This document shows, one piece after another, positions 8,495 to 17,657 of a DNA stretch of 64,000 nt; within the stretch, counting starts at the first letter, position 1; every line of letters begins with the position of its first letter. A program made the position numbers and the translations under genes. The notes beneath the pieces were generated by a model. It searched no databases. It was not told where the DNA came from and saw nothing but the letters and a program-made list of their open reading frames with translations. Source of the stretch: Acidobacteriota bacterium. GTDB taxonomy: Bacteria > Acidobacteriota > Thermoanaerobaculia > UBA5066. The stretch is taken from positions 310,001 through 374,000 of the forward strand of contig JAKOVQ010000053.1 in assembly GCA_029781975.1 (NCBI GenBank). The letters are read 5' to 3'.

Positions 8495-9966
8495 TCGAAG
8501 GGCTGCTCGACGGCCCCGCGCACGAGCTCGCGGCGGCCGTGAGGGACGGGCGGGTCCGGGCGGCGGAGGTCGCGGAGGCGGCGCTCCGGCGCGCCGCGAA
8601 GGCGAAGGAGGCCCACGGGTCGTTCCTCGTCCTGTCGCCGGAGACGGCGCGCGCCCAGGCCGCGGACGTCGACCGGAGGATCGCCTCGGGAGAGCCTCTC
8701 CCCCTGGCGGGCGTTCCCCTCGCCGTGAAGGACAACATCAACGTCGCCGGGCTCCCGACGACGGCCGGATCGCGCATCCTCGCGGGGTTCGCCTCGGCCG
8801 ACGACGCGACGTGCGTCGCGCGCCTCGTCGCCGGAGGGTGCGTCGTGGTGGGGAAGACGAGCTGCGACGAGTTCGGGATGGGGTCGTCGAACGAGAACGG
8901 CGCGTGGGGCCCGGTCCGGAACCCGTGGGACCCGACCCGTGTCCCCGGGGGATCGTCCGGCGGGTCGGCGGCCGCGGTGGCCGCCCGCGCGGTCCCTCTG
9001 GCGATCGGCACCGACACGGGGGGCTCGGTCCGCCAGCCGGCCGCGCTCTGCGGCCTCGTCGGGGTCAAGCCGACGTACGGGCGCGTCCCGCGCTACGGCC
9101 TCGTCGCGTTCGCGTCCTCGCTCGACCAGGCGGGGCCGCTGGCCCGGACGGTCCGCGACGCCGCGCTCGCCCTCTCCGCGATGTCGGGGCCCGACCCCCG
9201 CGACTCGACCTCGCTCCAGGGGGCGCCGCCGGACCTCCTGTCCGGCCTCGAGCGGGGAGCCGAAGGGCTGAGGGTCGGGGTCCTCGCCGAGGCCGAGGGG
9301 GCCGAAGGCGGGCTCCACCGGGACGTGGCCGCCGCGTTCCGCCGGACCGCCGACCTGCTGCGAGCCGCCGGCGCGGCCGTGGCGCCGGTCTCTGTCCCGC
9401 GGGTCGCGCTGGCCATCCCGGTCTACTACCTCGTCGCCACGGCCGAGGCCTCCTCGAACCTCTCGCGGTTCGACGGCGTCCGCTACGGGGCGCGGCAGGG
9501 GGAGGGGGACCTCGGGGAGCTCTACCGCGCCAGCCGGTCGCGGGGCTTCGGCCCCGAGGTGAAGCGGCGGATCCTCCTCGGGACCTTCGCCCTCTCGGCG
9601 GGATACCACGACGCCTACTACGGGCGGGCGCAGAAGGTGCGCGGGCTCCTCGCGCGCGACTTCTCCGAGGCGTTCCTCGCGTGCGACGCCATCCTCTGCC
9701 CGACCTCCCCCGAGCCGGCGTTCCCCCTCGGGTCCAAGACGGGCGACCCCCTCTCGATGTACCTCGCCGACGTCTTCACCGTCCCGGCGAGCCTGGCGGG
9801 ACTCCCCGCGGTCTCGGTTCCGGTCGGGCTCTCCTCGGAGGGCCTGCCGATCGGGATGCAGCTCGTCGGCACGGCGGGCTCCGAGCCGACCCTCCTCGCC
9901 CTCGCGCGGGCGGTGGAGAAGGCCTCGGGCGCAGCGGCCGACCGGCCCCCCGGCGCGGTCCGTTGA
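8491..9966 (+). CDS. gatA: Asp-tRNA(Asn)/Glu-tRNA(Gln) amidotransferase subunit A
   Basis: 491 residues. The amidase-signature domain is intact: catalytic Lys in LAVKDNINVAGL, and the Gly/Ser-rich stretch PGGSSGGSAAAVAA followed by GTDTGGSVRQPAALCG carrying the cis-Ser and nucleophile Ser. It hydrolyses glutamine to supply ammonia for converting Glu-tRNAGln or Asp-tRNAAsn. Translationally coupled to gatC; gatB is not in this window. The stop overlaps the next gene's TTG start. Confidence 0.95.
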   Translation: MIEGLLDGPAHELAAAVRDGRVRAAEVAEAALRRAAKAKEAHGSFLVLSPETARAQAADVDRRIASGEPLPLAGVPLAVKDNINVAGLPTTAGSRILAGFASADDATCVARLVAGGCVVVGKTSCDEFGMGSSNENGAWGPVRNPWDPTRVPGGSSGGSAAAVAARAVPLAIGTDTGGSVRQPAALCGLVGVKPTYGRVPRYGLVAFASSLDQAGPLARTVRDAALALSAMSGPDPRDSTSLQGAPPDLLSGLERGAEGLRVGVLAEAEGAEGGLHRDVAAAFRRTADLLRAAGAAVAPVSVPRVALAIPVYYLVATAEASSNLSRFDGVRYGARQGEGDLGELYRASRSRGFGPEVKRRILLGTFALSAGYHDAYYGRAQKVRGLLARDFSEAFLACDAILCPTSPEPAFPLGSKTGDPLSMYLADVFTVPASLAGLPAVSVPVGLSSEGLPIGMQLVGTAGSEPTLLALARAVEKASGAAADRPPGAVR

Positions 9967-11882
9967 CCCGCGCCCTCCGGGCCCTCCTGGTCCTCGCCGC
10001 CCTCCTCCTCCCGGGCCGGGCGCCGGCCGAGGAGCAGCGCCGCGAGGTGGTGTCGCCCGACTTCGCGGCCCTCCTCGACGCCTCGGGGATCCGGGTGGAG
10101 GCCCGCCCGCTGGAGGGGGAGACCGCCGCGGAGTTCGCCGCGCGGATCTCGGCCGACGAGCGGACGGCGGAGCGGCTCCTGAACGGCCCGTACCCGCCGA
10201 GCCGCGGCCGTCCGGCCCTCCTCCCCTACGCGACGCTCTCCGGCGAGGCGCGGCTCGCGGCGGTGCGGGCCCTCTTCCCGTCGGACGTCCGCGCCACGCG
10301 GGGGTGGCTCCACATCGCCGTGGAGGACGAGAGCCTCGAGAGGATCGCGGAGTGGTTCACGGGGACGGCTGCGAACGCGCCGCAGCTGGCGGCCGCGAAC
10401 GGCCTCGCGGGGCCGACGGTCTTCCGCGGCGTCCAGGTGACGATCCCCGCGGAGCTCCTCGACCGTCCGTTCCGGGACGCCGAGCCGGTCCCCGACGAGG
10501 AGCCCCCGGGGCTCGAGTACGGCTCGGACGCGAAGGGGCGCTACGCCGTCTACCGGCTCCGGAAGGGGGAGGCGCTCTACTCGGCCGTCGTGGTCCGCTT
10601 CACCGGCCGGCTCCACGCGTCCGACGTCATCGAGCTGGCGCTGAGGATCGCGCTGAGGTCCGGGATCGACGACGTCCACGCCATCCCCGTCGGCTTCCCC
10701 GTGAAGATCCCTCTCGACTACCTCACCGAGGAGTACCTCCCGGCGGACGACCCCCGCGCCATCGCGCACGAGAAGGAGCGGGCCGAGACGGCGCAGTTCT
10801 CGGGCGCGGCGAAGGCGCGGGGCCTCGAAGGGGTCCGCGTCGTCATCGACGCGGGGCACGGCGGACGCGACACCGGCACCCTGCACCGCGGGGTCTGGGA
10901 GGCGACCTACGCCTACGACGTCGCGTCCCGCCTCCGGAAGGTCCTCCTCGAGACGACGCGGGCCGACGTCGTGATGCTCACCCGCGAGCCCGGCCTCGAA
11001 TGGAAGATCGTCGACCGGGACCGCCTCCCCGACCTGAAGACGCGCCACCTCCTGACCGACCCGCCCTACCCGCTCGAGGATCCCGTCGCGGGGGTCAACC
11101 TCCGCTGCTACCTGGCGAGCGCCCAGCTGAGGCGGCCGGGACCCGACCGCAAGCCGGTCGCGCCGGAGAAGACGGTCTTCGTCTCGATCCACGCCGACTC
11201 GCTCCATCCGTCGGTGCGGGGCGCCATGATCTACGTGCCGGGGGAGCGGTTCCTCAGGAGCAGCTTCGGGAAGACGGGGGCGTTCTACCGGACCTTCCGG
11301 GAGGTGCGGGAGGAGCCCGTCATCTCCTTCACGCGGAAGGAGAGGGTCCTCTCCGAGGGGGTGTCGACGACCCTGGCCGAGAAGCTGATCGCGTCGATCC
11401 GGCGCCACGACCTCCCGGTCCACCGCTTCTCCCCGGTCCGGACGCACGTGATCCGGGGCGGGCGCGAATGGGTCCCGGCGGTCCTCCGCTACAACAAGAT
11501 CCCGAACCGCGTCCTCGTCGAGATCGCGAACCTCGCCAACGACGACGACCGGTCGCTGACGATGACGCGCGCGTTCCGCCAGACCATGGCGGAGTCGCTG
11601 GCCGAGGGGCTCCTCTCGTTCTTCGGGGGGCCCGGCCCGCGCGACGGACGACCCGCTCCCCTCGCGACGCCCGCGCCGGCCGCGGCAGCTCCGGCGGGCC
11701 TCGCCGAGCCGGGGAGGGCGGGCGCGGACGCGGGGGCCCTGCCGGAGGTCCAGGGACCGTGGCCCCGGGTCGAGGGCCCGTGGCCCGAACGTCCCCGCCT
11801 GCACGGCGCCAGGAGGCCGCGGCCCGCCCCGGCGCCCCGTCCCACGCCGAAGCGGCGGCGACGCGTGGCGCCTCGCCGCTGA
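9963..11882 (+). CDS. LysM-containing N-acetylmuramoyl-L-alanine amidase
   Basis: 639 residues from a TTG start overlapping the gatA stop (TTGA). A signal peptide follows (TRALRALLVLAALLLPGRAPA). Two LysM-like segments are seen (about 115-160 and 190-260, the latter YAVYRLRKGEALYSAVVVRF). The Amidase_3 catalytic domain starts near residue 293 with VVIDAGHGGRDTGT; a second zinc His is in FVSIHADSLHPSVRG, and the catalytic Glu probably lies in RVLVEIANLAND. It cleaves the amide between muramic acid and the stem peptide in the periplasm. The last 80 residues are a Pro/Arg/Ala-rich basic tail of no known domain. Coupling to gatA is positional, not functional. Confidence 0.87.
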   Translation: MTRALRALLVLAALLLPGRAPAEEQRREVVSPDFAALLDASGIRVEARPLEGETAAEFAARISADERTAERLLNGPYPPSRGRPALLPYATLSGEARLAAVRALFPSDVRATRGWLHIAVEDESLERIAEWFTGTAANAPQLAAANGLAGPTVFRGVQVTIPAELLDRPFRDAEPVPDEEPPGLEYGSDAKGRYAVYRLRKGEALYSAVVVRFTGRLHASDVIELALRIALRSGIDDVHAIPVGFPVKIPLDYLTEEYLPADDPRAIAHEKERAETAQFSGAAKARGLEGVRVVIDAGHGGRDTGTLHRGVWEATYAYDVASRLRKVLLETTRADVVMLTREPGLEWKIVDRDRLPDLKTRHLLTDPPYPLEDPVAGVNLRCYLASAQLRRPGPDRKPVAPEKTVFVSIHADSLHPSVRGAMIYVPGERFLRSSFGKTGAFYRTFREVREEPVISFTRKERVLSEGVSTTLAEKLIASIRRHDLPVHRFSPVRTHVIRGGREWVPAVLRYNKIPNRVLVEIANLANDDDRSLTMTRAFRQTMAESLAEGLLSFFGGPGPRDGRPAPLATPAPAAAAPAGLAEPGRAGADAGALPEVQGPWPRVEGPWPERPRLHGARRPRPAPAPRPTPKRRRRVAPRR

Positions 11883-11900
11883 GCCTCCCCTCTCACCGGG

Positions 11901-12845
11901 TCAGGGGATCGCCGGGTCGGGGCGGACCGGGGCGACGGCGCCGGACGGCTTCCGGTCGAGGCGCGTGAGCGCGAGCCCCGCGAGGACGACGGCGGAGGCG
12001 GCGAGCTTCGCTCCCGGGAAGCGCTCGAACGTGACCACGGCGGAGGCGGCACCCGCCACGACCGGCGTCAGGAGACCGAGCCGGGTGGAGAGGGTCACGC
12101 CCAGGACGCGGATGCCGCGGGCCCAGAGCCGGAACGCGACGAAGAGCGGCAGGACGGCCGAGAGGGCGAGGATCGAAAGGGTGAGCGCGGAGAGGTGCCC
12201 GTACTCCTGGCGGATCATCGCGGGGGCGCAGTCGAGGAGGAGGACGAGCGTGCCGATGCCGAACGTCGAGGCGAGGGCGGTGGGCGCCCGCATCCGCCCC
12301 GGGACCCGCGCCGAGGCGACGCTGTAGACGGCCCAGCAGGCCGCGGAGCCGAGGCAGAGGAGGTTCCCCCGGAGGCTTCCGACGTCCCCGCCGCGCGCCG
12401 CCCGAAGGAAGAGCGCGACCCCCGCGTAGGCGACGACCGTTCCCGTCACCGCGAGCGGGCCGGGGCGCTCCTGGCCGAGGGCGGCCACCATCGCCAGCGC
12501 CAGGAGGGGCGCGGTGGCGTTCATCAGGGCCGCGGCGAAGCCGCTGGTGAGCGCCACGCCGCGCGCGAAGAGCGACTGGTAGACCGAGACCCCGCTCAGG
12601 GCCAGGACGAGGGCGAGGCCGCGCGCGCCCCGCGGCGGAAGGAGCGGGGCGCGGGAGGCGACCGCCCACCCGACGAAGAGGGACGAGGCGAGGACGAACC
12701 GCCACCCGGTGTAGGCGAGAGGGTCCATCTCCCGGAGGGCGACCTTCATCGCCGGGTAGTTGATCGCCCAGAGCACGACGCAGGCGAGGACCCCCAGGAA
12801 AGCCGCGGCACGCGAGTCGCGGGGCGCCAGCTGAGACGGAGTCAC
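11901..12845 (-). CDS. EamA/DMT-family transporter
   Basis: 314 residues with about ten membrane helices in two EamA repeats. The N-terminal VLWAINYPAMKVALREMDPLAYT segment and the mid-protein glycine-rich helices are typical of drug/metabolite exporters of the RhaT/YdcZ type. Substrate unknown. Start assigned at GTG 12845; a TATAAC sequence lies only 3 nt upstream, so a slightly later start or a leaderless message is possible. Convergent with the amidase gene, divergent from the ABC operon. Confidence 0.82.
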   Translation of the reverse strand: MTPSQLAPRDSRAAAFLGVLACVVLWAINYPAMKVALREMDPLAYTGWRFVLASSLFVGWAVASRAPLLPPRGARGLALVLALSGVSVYQSLFARGVALTSGFAAALMNATAPLLALAMVAALGQERPGPLAVTGTVVAYAGVALFLRAARGGDVGSLRGNLLCLGSAACWAVYSVASARVPGRMRAPTALASTFGIGTLVLLLDCAPAMIRQEYGHLSALTLSILALSAVLPLFVAFRLWARGIRVLGVTLSTRLGLLTPVVAGAASAVVTFERFPGAKLAASAVVLAGLALTRLDRKPSGAVAPVRPDPAIP

Positions 12846-12850
12846 TCTGT

Positions 12851-12856
12851 TATAGT
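12851..12856 (+). promoter_or_regulatory. -10 box for the GldA-type ABC operon
   Basis: TATAGT (five of six consensus matches) about 76 nt before the ATG at 12933. The leader contains CGGAGG-type sequences close to the start, so this is a conventional leadered mRNA. Confidence 0.5.
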
Positions 12857-12932
12857 CCTCCCGCTTTCGGCCGCCCCGAGGGCGGAGTCGGAAGCACCGC
12901 CGGGAGTCCCACCTCGGAGGGACCGGAGCACG

Positions 12933-13946
12933 ATGCTAGAGGTTCAGTCGCTTAGCAAGTCGTTCTACGGGAACGTCGCCGTGGACGAAGTCTCGTTCAG
13001 CGTCGGAAACGGCGAGATCCTCGGCTTCCTGGGGCCGAACGGCGCCGGGAAGACGACGACGATGCGGATGATCACCGGGTTCCTCTCGCCGACGGCGGGC
13101 CGTGTCCTCCTCGACGGCGTCGACGTCTCCGCGAAGCCGCTGGAGGCCAAGCGGAGGCTGGGGTACCTGCCGGAGACCCTCAGCCTCTACCCGGAGATGA
13201 GGGTCCGCGAGTACGTGAAGTACCGGGCCGAGCTCTGCGGGGTCCCCCGAAAGCAGGTCCCCGCGCGGCTGGCGGAGGCCCTGGCCACCTGCTTCGTGGA
13301 CGACGTCGCCGACAAGCCGATCGCCAACCTCTCCAAGGGGTACCGGCAGAGGGTCGGCCTCGCGGCCGCGCTCGTCCACGGCCCGAAGGTCCTCGTCCTC
13401 GACGAGCCGACCGTCGGGCTCGACCCGCGGCAGATCGTCAAGGTCCGGGAGCTCGTCCGGAACCTGCGCGAGGGGAGGACGATCCTCCTCTCGACGCACA
13501 TCCTCCCCGAGGTCGAGCTCGTCTGCGACCGCGTCGTCATCATCGACAAGGGGAAGATCGTCGCGACCGGGACCCCCGAGGAGCTCCGGCAGCGGATGTC
13601 CCAGACCCCCGGCCTGACGGTCTCCGTCCGCGGCGAGATCGCCGAGGCCGACGCCGCCCTGCGGCGCCTCCCGGGAGTCACGCACGCGGCGCGGATCGGG
13701 GCCGGGGGCGAGACGCGCGTCATCCTCGAGTTCGAGCGCGGGGCCGACGTCCGCGAGGCGGTCTTCCGCGAGGTGGTCGCGCGGGGCTGGACCCTCCTCG
13801 AGATGACTCCCCGCCAGGCGACCCTCGAGGACGTCTTCGTCCGGCTCCTCTCCTCGCAGACGGCCGCCCCGGCGGCGCGATCCGACGAGCTCCCGCCGGC
13901 CGAGGAGGCCGAGCCGGCGGCCCCCCGCGCGGAGGAAGGGCGATGA
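12933..13946 (+). CDS. ABC transporter ATP-binding protein, GldA-like
   Basis: 337 residues. Walker A GPNGAGKTTTMRM, signature LSKGYRQRVGLAAAL, Walker B KVLVLDEPTVGLDP and switch STHILPEVELVCDR define an ABC-2 exporter ATPase. After the core comes an 80-residue C-terminal domain of the type found in NatA and GldA, then an acidic Pro/Ala tail. It begins a four-gene unit (ATPase, permease, GldG-like, DUF4340), an arrangement seen in Bacteroidetes gliding loci and in many other phyla. The function outside gliding is undefined. ATGA overlap with the next gene. Confidence 0.9.
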   Translation: MLEVQSLSKSFYGNVAVDEVSFSVGNGEILGFLGPNGAGKTTTMRMITGFLSPTAGRVLLDGVDVSAKPLEAKRRLGYLPETLSLYPEMRVREYVKYRAELCGVPRKQVPARLAEALATCFVDDVADKPIANLSKGYRQRVGLAAALVHGPKVLVLDEPTVGLDPRQIVKVRELVRNLREGRTILLSTHILPEVELVCDRVVIIDKGKIVATGTPEELRQRMSQTPGLTVSVRGEIAEADAALRRLPGVTHAARIGAGGETRVILEFERGADVREAVFREVVARGWTLLEMTPRQATLEDVFVRLLSSQTAAPAARSDELPPAEEAEPAAPRAEEGR

Positions 13947-14680
13947 GAGCGCTCCTGGCGATCGTCAAGCGCGAGTTCCTCTCCTACTTCTTCTCGCCCC
14001 TCGCGTACGTCGTCCTCACCGCGTTCCTCTTCATCAACGGCTACGTCTTCTACGCGATCCTCCTCGCCCTCAACAGCCCGGAGACGCCGCGGACGGCGCT
14101 GATGTCGCTCTTCTTCACGAACGTCTTCTACTGGATCTTCATGATGCTGGTCTCCTCGGTCGTCGCGATGCGGCTCATCTCCGAGGAGCGCAAGTCCGGG
14201 TCGCTCGAGACCCTCCTGACGGCGCCCGTGGGCGAGGCGACGGTCGTGACGGGGAAGTTCCTCGGCGGCTGGGCCTTCTTCCTCTTCCTCTGGCTGCCGA
14301 CGGTCCTCTACTCCGTCGTCCTGTCGCGCTACGGCAAGGTCGACTTCGGCCCGATCGCCGCGGGCTACCTGGGGATCGCCCTGATCGGCGCCCTCTTCCT
14401 CGCCGCCGGCACCTTCGCGTCGGCGCTGACGAAGAACCAGATCGTCGCCGCGATCCTCAGCTTCGTCCTGATCCTCGCCGTCTTCCTGGCGGGCGTCTTC
14501 AAGGAGCTCGTGAACGACCCGAAGATGCGCGACGCGCTCGCGTACCTGAACCTCATCGACCACATGGAGGATTTCGCGCGCGGCATCGTCGACACCCGCC
14601 GGATCGTCTACGTCGCCTCGGGCGTCGTCTTCTTCCTCTTCCTGGCCACGAAGTCGCTCGAGGCCAACAAGGGGAGGTGA
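13943..14680 (+). CDS. ABC-2 type permease, GldF-like
   Basis: 245 residues, six membrane helices. The N-terminal VKREFLSYFFSPLAYVVLTAFLF, the SEERKSGSLETLLTAPV loop and the C-terminal YLNLIDHMEDFARGIVDTR motif are characteristic of the GldF family. Partners with the upstream ATPase, with which it overlaps by 4 bp. Confidence 0.9.
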   Translation: MRALLAIVKREFLSYFFSPLAYVVLTAFLFINGYVFYAILLALNSPETPRTALMSLFFTNVFYWIFMMLVSSVVAMRLISEERKSGSLETLLTAPVGEATVVTGKFLGGWAFFLFLWLPTVLYSVVLSRYGKVDFGPIAAGYLGIALIGALFLAAGTFASALTKNQIVAAILSFVLILAVFLAGVFKELVNDPKMRDALAYLNLIDHMEDFARGIVDTRRIVYVASGVVFFLFLATKSLEANKGR

Positions 14681-14684
14681 GGCG

Positions 14685-16127
14685 ATGAAGGAGACCCGCA
14701 CCGCGCAGCGCCTCACCCTCGGCCTGGCGATCGTCCTCGGCCTCGGGATCGTCGGGCTCGTCAACTGGCTCGGCTCGAGGCACTACCGCCGCTTCGACTG
14801 GACGAGCTCCGGGCTCTACACGCTCTCGGAGAAGAGCCTGAAGGTCGTCGAGGGCCTGAAGACCCCCGTCAGCGTCGTGGTCTTCATGTCGCAGGGGTCG
14901 CCGCTCTACGCGGAGACCGAGGAGCTCCTCCGGCGCTACCAGGCCGCCTCGAAGATGATCTCGGTGGAGACCCTCGACCCGACCCGCAACCGCGCCCGCG
15001 CCGAGGCCATGGTCAAGGAGTTCGGCGTCACCCGTCCGTCCGTCGTCTTCAAGGCCGGGGACAAGAAGAAGTTCGTCACCGAGGACCAGCTGGCCGAGTA
15101 CGACTTCATGCGCGCCCGGATGGGGGGAGAGCCCGCCATCAAGGCGTTCAAGGGAGAGCAGGAGTTCACCTCCGCGATCCTGTCGGTGACGCAGTCGCGC
15201 GTCCCGAAGGTCCTCTTCACCACGGGTCACGGCGAGAGGTCGATCACGGCGCAGGGCCGCGACTCCGTCGACCGCGTCGCGGAGCTCCTGCGCCAGGACA
15301 ACTGCACCGTGGAGGAGTGGTCGAGCCTCGGGGCGCCGCGGGTGCCCGAGGGGACCGACCTCGTCGTCGTCGCCGGCCCCCGGTCGGCCTTCACGCCCCC
15401 CGAGGTCGACGCCCTGAGGACGTTCCTCCAGGGCGGGGGGCGGGCGCTCCTGCTCCTCGACGCCGAGTTCGCCCCGGGACCCGGCAACCGGATGGTCGAC
15501 CTCGGGCTCGAGCCGCTCCTTTCCGAGTACGGCGTCCGCCTGGACGACGACGTCGTCGTCGACCCGAAGAACGCCCTCCCCCTGATGGGACCGGAGACGG
15601 TCTTCGCGCGGACGTTCCGGCCGCACCCCATCACGAAGATCCTCGAGGGGCTGGCGGTCGTCTTCCCGCTCGCCCGGTCCGTCGCGGCCGAGGAGAAGCC
15701 GCCCCAGGGCGTCACCGACACGGTCCTCGTGGAGACCTCCCCGGACGGCTGGGGAGAGACCGACCTGAAGGACCTCGAGACGCGGGTCCAGAAGGACGAC
15801 AAGGACGTGAAGGGGCCCGTCCCCCTCGCCGTCGCCGCCGAGGCGACGCGCGACGGGAAGAAGGCCCGCCTCGTCGTCGTCGGCGACGCGGACTTCGCCG
15901 CGAGCGGGAGCATCGCCAACGCCGCGAACCTCTACTTCGTCACGTCGTCGCTGGACTGGCTCCTCGACCGCGAGGCGCTCATCTCGATCCCGCCGCGGTC
16001 CACCGACCAGGTCGCCGTGGCCCTCTCGCGCTCCGACGTCGCGCAGATCACCTTCTTCGTCCTCCTCGTGATGCCGCTCCTGGCCATCGGCCTCGGCCTC
16101 ACGGTCTACCTGAAGCGGCGGCGCTGA
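14685..16127 (+). CDS. GldG-family ABC auxiliary protein
   Basis: 480 residues: N-terminal membrane helix (about 10-28), a long periplasmic region, and a C-terminal helix near 450-475 followed by KRRR. The ABC_transp_aux domain is visible from KTPVSVVVFMSQGSPLY and LFTTGHGERSI through VVVAGPRSAFTPPEVDALRT. In GldG/YotE-type proteins this domain resembles the IFT52/GIFT fold. It starts 4 nt after the permease and precedes a DUF4340 gene. Probably a periplasmic component of the export complex. Confidence 0.85.
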   Translation: MKETRTAQRLTLGLAIVLGLGIVGLVNWLGSRHYRRFDWTSSGLYTLSEKSLKVVEGLKTPVSVVVFMSQGSPLYAETEELLRRYQAASKMISVETLDPTRNRARAEAMVKEFGVTRPSVVFKAGDKKKFVTEDQLAEYDFMRARMGGEPAIKAFKGEQEFTSAILSVTQSRVPKVLFTTGHGERSITAQGRDSVDRVAELLRQDNCTVEEWSSLGAPRVPEGTDLVVVAGPRSAFTPPEVDALRTFLQGGGRALLLLDAEFAPGPGNRMVDLGLEPLLSEYGVRLDDDVVVDPKNALPLMGPETVFARTFRPHPITKILEGLAVVFPLARSVAAEEKPPQGVTDTVLVETSPDGWGETDLKDLETRVQKDDKDVKGPVPLAVAAEATRDGKKARLVVVGDADFAASGSIANAANLYFVTSSLDWLLDREALISIPPRSTDQVAVALSRSDVAQITFFVLLVMPLLAIGLGLTVYLKRRR

Positions 16128-16156
16128 AGGCCGGCGGGGAGCGTCCGTACCGTCCG

Positions 16157-17644
16157 ATGTCCACCAAGAAGCTCCTGATCCTGACCGGGGTCTTCCTCGC
16201 CCTCCTCGCCTTCGTCGTCTTCTTCGAGCGCCACCAGCCGACCTCCGAGGAGGCGGCCCAGGCGAAGAGGCGCCTCCTCGACTTCAAGGCCGAGGACGTC
16301 AAGGAGATGGTCGTCGAGAGGCCCGACCTCCCGAAGGTCGAGCTCCTGAGGGCCGGCGGCTCCTGGGTCCTCAAGGGTGCGAACGGAGGCGCCGCCGACA
16401 AGGTGACGGCCGACTCTCTCGCCGCGGACCTCGCCCGGCTCGACGTCGTCGGCGAGGTGCGGAGCGACTTCGACCCGAAGGAGTTCGGCCTCGACGCCCC
16501 GAAGGCGAAGGTGACCCTCGTCCTCGCCGACGGCTCCAGCCACACCGTCCTGTTCGGCCAGCCGATCCCGGCCACGGACGCGACGGCGGCCGCCGAGGGG
16601 AACCGGTTCGGCGCGGTGAAGTTCGCGCCGATGGCCACCCTGGCCAAGCCTTACGACGACTTCCGGTCGCGCAACCTCGTCGACGTCCCCGCGTCGGACA
16701 TCACCCGGGTGACGGTGGTGCGCGGGCCGAACAAGACCGTCCTCGTGCGCGAGGCCGGCGACGGGACGAGCCCCGGCCCCTGGCGGATCGAGGAGCCGGT
16801 CGAGGACTTCGCCTCGCGTTCGTTCGTCGACCAGCTCCTGGCGGACCTGACGGGGTCTCGCGTCTCGGAGTTCCCTTCGGTGGGGCCCGCCGAGATGTCG
16901 CGGATCGGCCTCTCGCCCCCGGCGGCCGAGGTGACGCTCCAGAAGGGGAAGGAGATCGTCGCCCGCCTCGCGTTCGGCGCGGCGAAGGCCGACGCCGCCG
17001 GGAAGATCTACGCCCGCCGGGACGGCCTCGTGGTCGTCGTCGACGACCGCGTCCAGGAGAGCCTCGGCAAGGAGCTCTCGGCCTACCGCGAGACGCGGGT
17101 CCTGCCCGTCGACCCCTGGAACCTCCTGAGGATGACGTTCGAGAGCGAGGGGCTGCGGACCGGGTTCGAGCGGGTGGAAGGGGAGTGGCGGTCGGCCGGG
17201 AACGCCATCCCCTCGAGCCTCGCCGAGGACTTCGTCGACAAGGTGGGGCGGACCGACGTGAAGCGGTTCCTGCCGCGCAAGGAGTGGGCCGCTCTCGGGG
17301 TCACGGGCGTCAAGAAGAAGCCTCCCGTTCCGGCGGCCACGCTTTCGGTCATCGCGGAAGGGGACAAGGACCCTCGGGACGTGAAGGTCTACCTCTCGCC
17401 CGCGCTGGCCGCGCAGAAGGAGGTCCTGCTCGAGGTGACCGGGCGGACGGACGGCCTCCTCGTGGACGCCTCCTTCTGGGACGACGTGAGGGCCCTCGCC
17501 GCCAAGGTGAAGACGGCCGCGACGGCCGTTCCGAAGGGGAAGCCGACTCCGGTCCCATCGAAGGAGGGGGCCGCCGGGGCGACGGCAGCGCCCGTTCCGG
17601 CCGGGACCCCGGCCGCGCAGCCCCCGCGAAAAAAGGGACCGTAG
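16157..17644 (+). CDS. DUF4340 domain-containing membrane-anchored protein
   Basis: 495 residues. One N-terminal helix (LLILTGVFLALLAFVVFFE) anchors a periplasmic protein built of repeated beta-rich DUF4340 segments; FGLDAPKAKVTLVLADG and IGLSPPAAEVTLQKG are matching repeat cores about 145 residues apart. The last 45 residues are a Pro/Ala/Lys-rich tail. DUF4340 genes regularly follow GldG-like genes, supporting a shared complex; the biochemical role is unknown. Confidence 0.85.
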   Translation: MSTKKLLILTGVFLALLAFVVFFERHQPTSEEAAQAKRRLLDFKAEDVKEMVVERPDLPKVELLRAGGSWVLKGANGGAADKVTADSLAADLARLDVVGEVRSDFDPKEFGLDAPKAKVTLVLADGSSHTVLFGQPIPATDATAAAEGNRFGAVKFAPMATLAKPYDDFRSRNLVDVPASDITRVTVVRGPNKTVLVREAGDGTSPGPWRIEEPVEDFASRSFVDQLLADLTGSRVSEFPSVGPAEMSRIGLSPPAAEVTLQKGKEIVARLAFGAAKADAAGKIYARRDGLVVVVDDRVQESLGKELSAYRETRVLPVDPWNLLRMTFESEGLRTGFERVEGEWRSAGNAIPSSLAEDFVDKVGRTDVKRFLPRKEWAALGVTGVKKKPPVPAATLSVIAEGDKDPRDVKVYLSPALAAQKEVLLEVTGRTDGLLVDASFWDDVRALAAKVKTAATAVPKGKPTPVPSKEGAAGATAAPVPAGTPAAQPPRKKGP

Positions 17645-17657
17645 GGAGCCGGGGGAG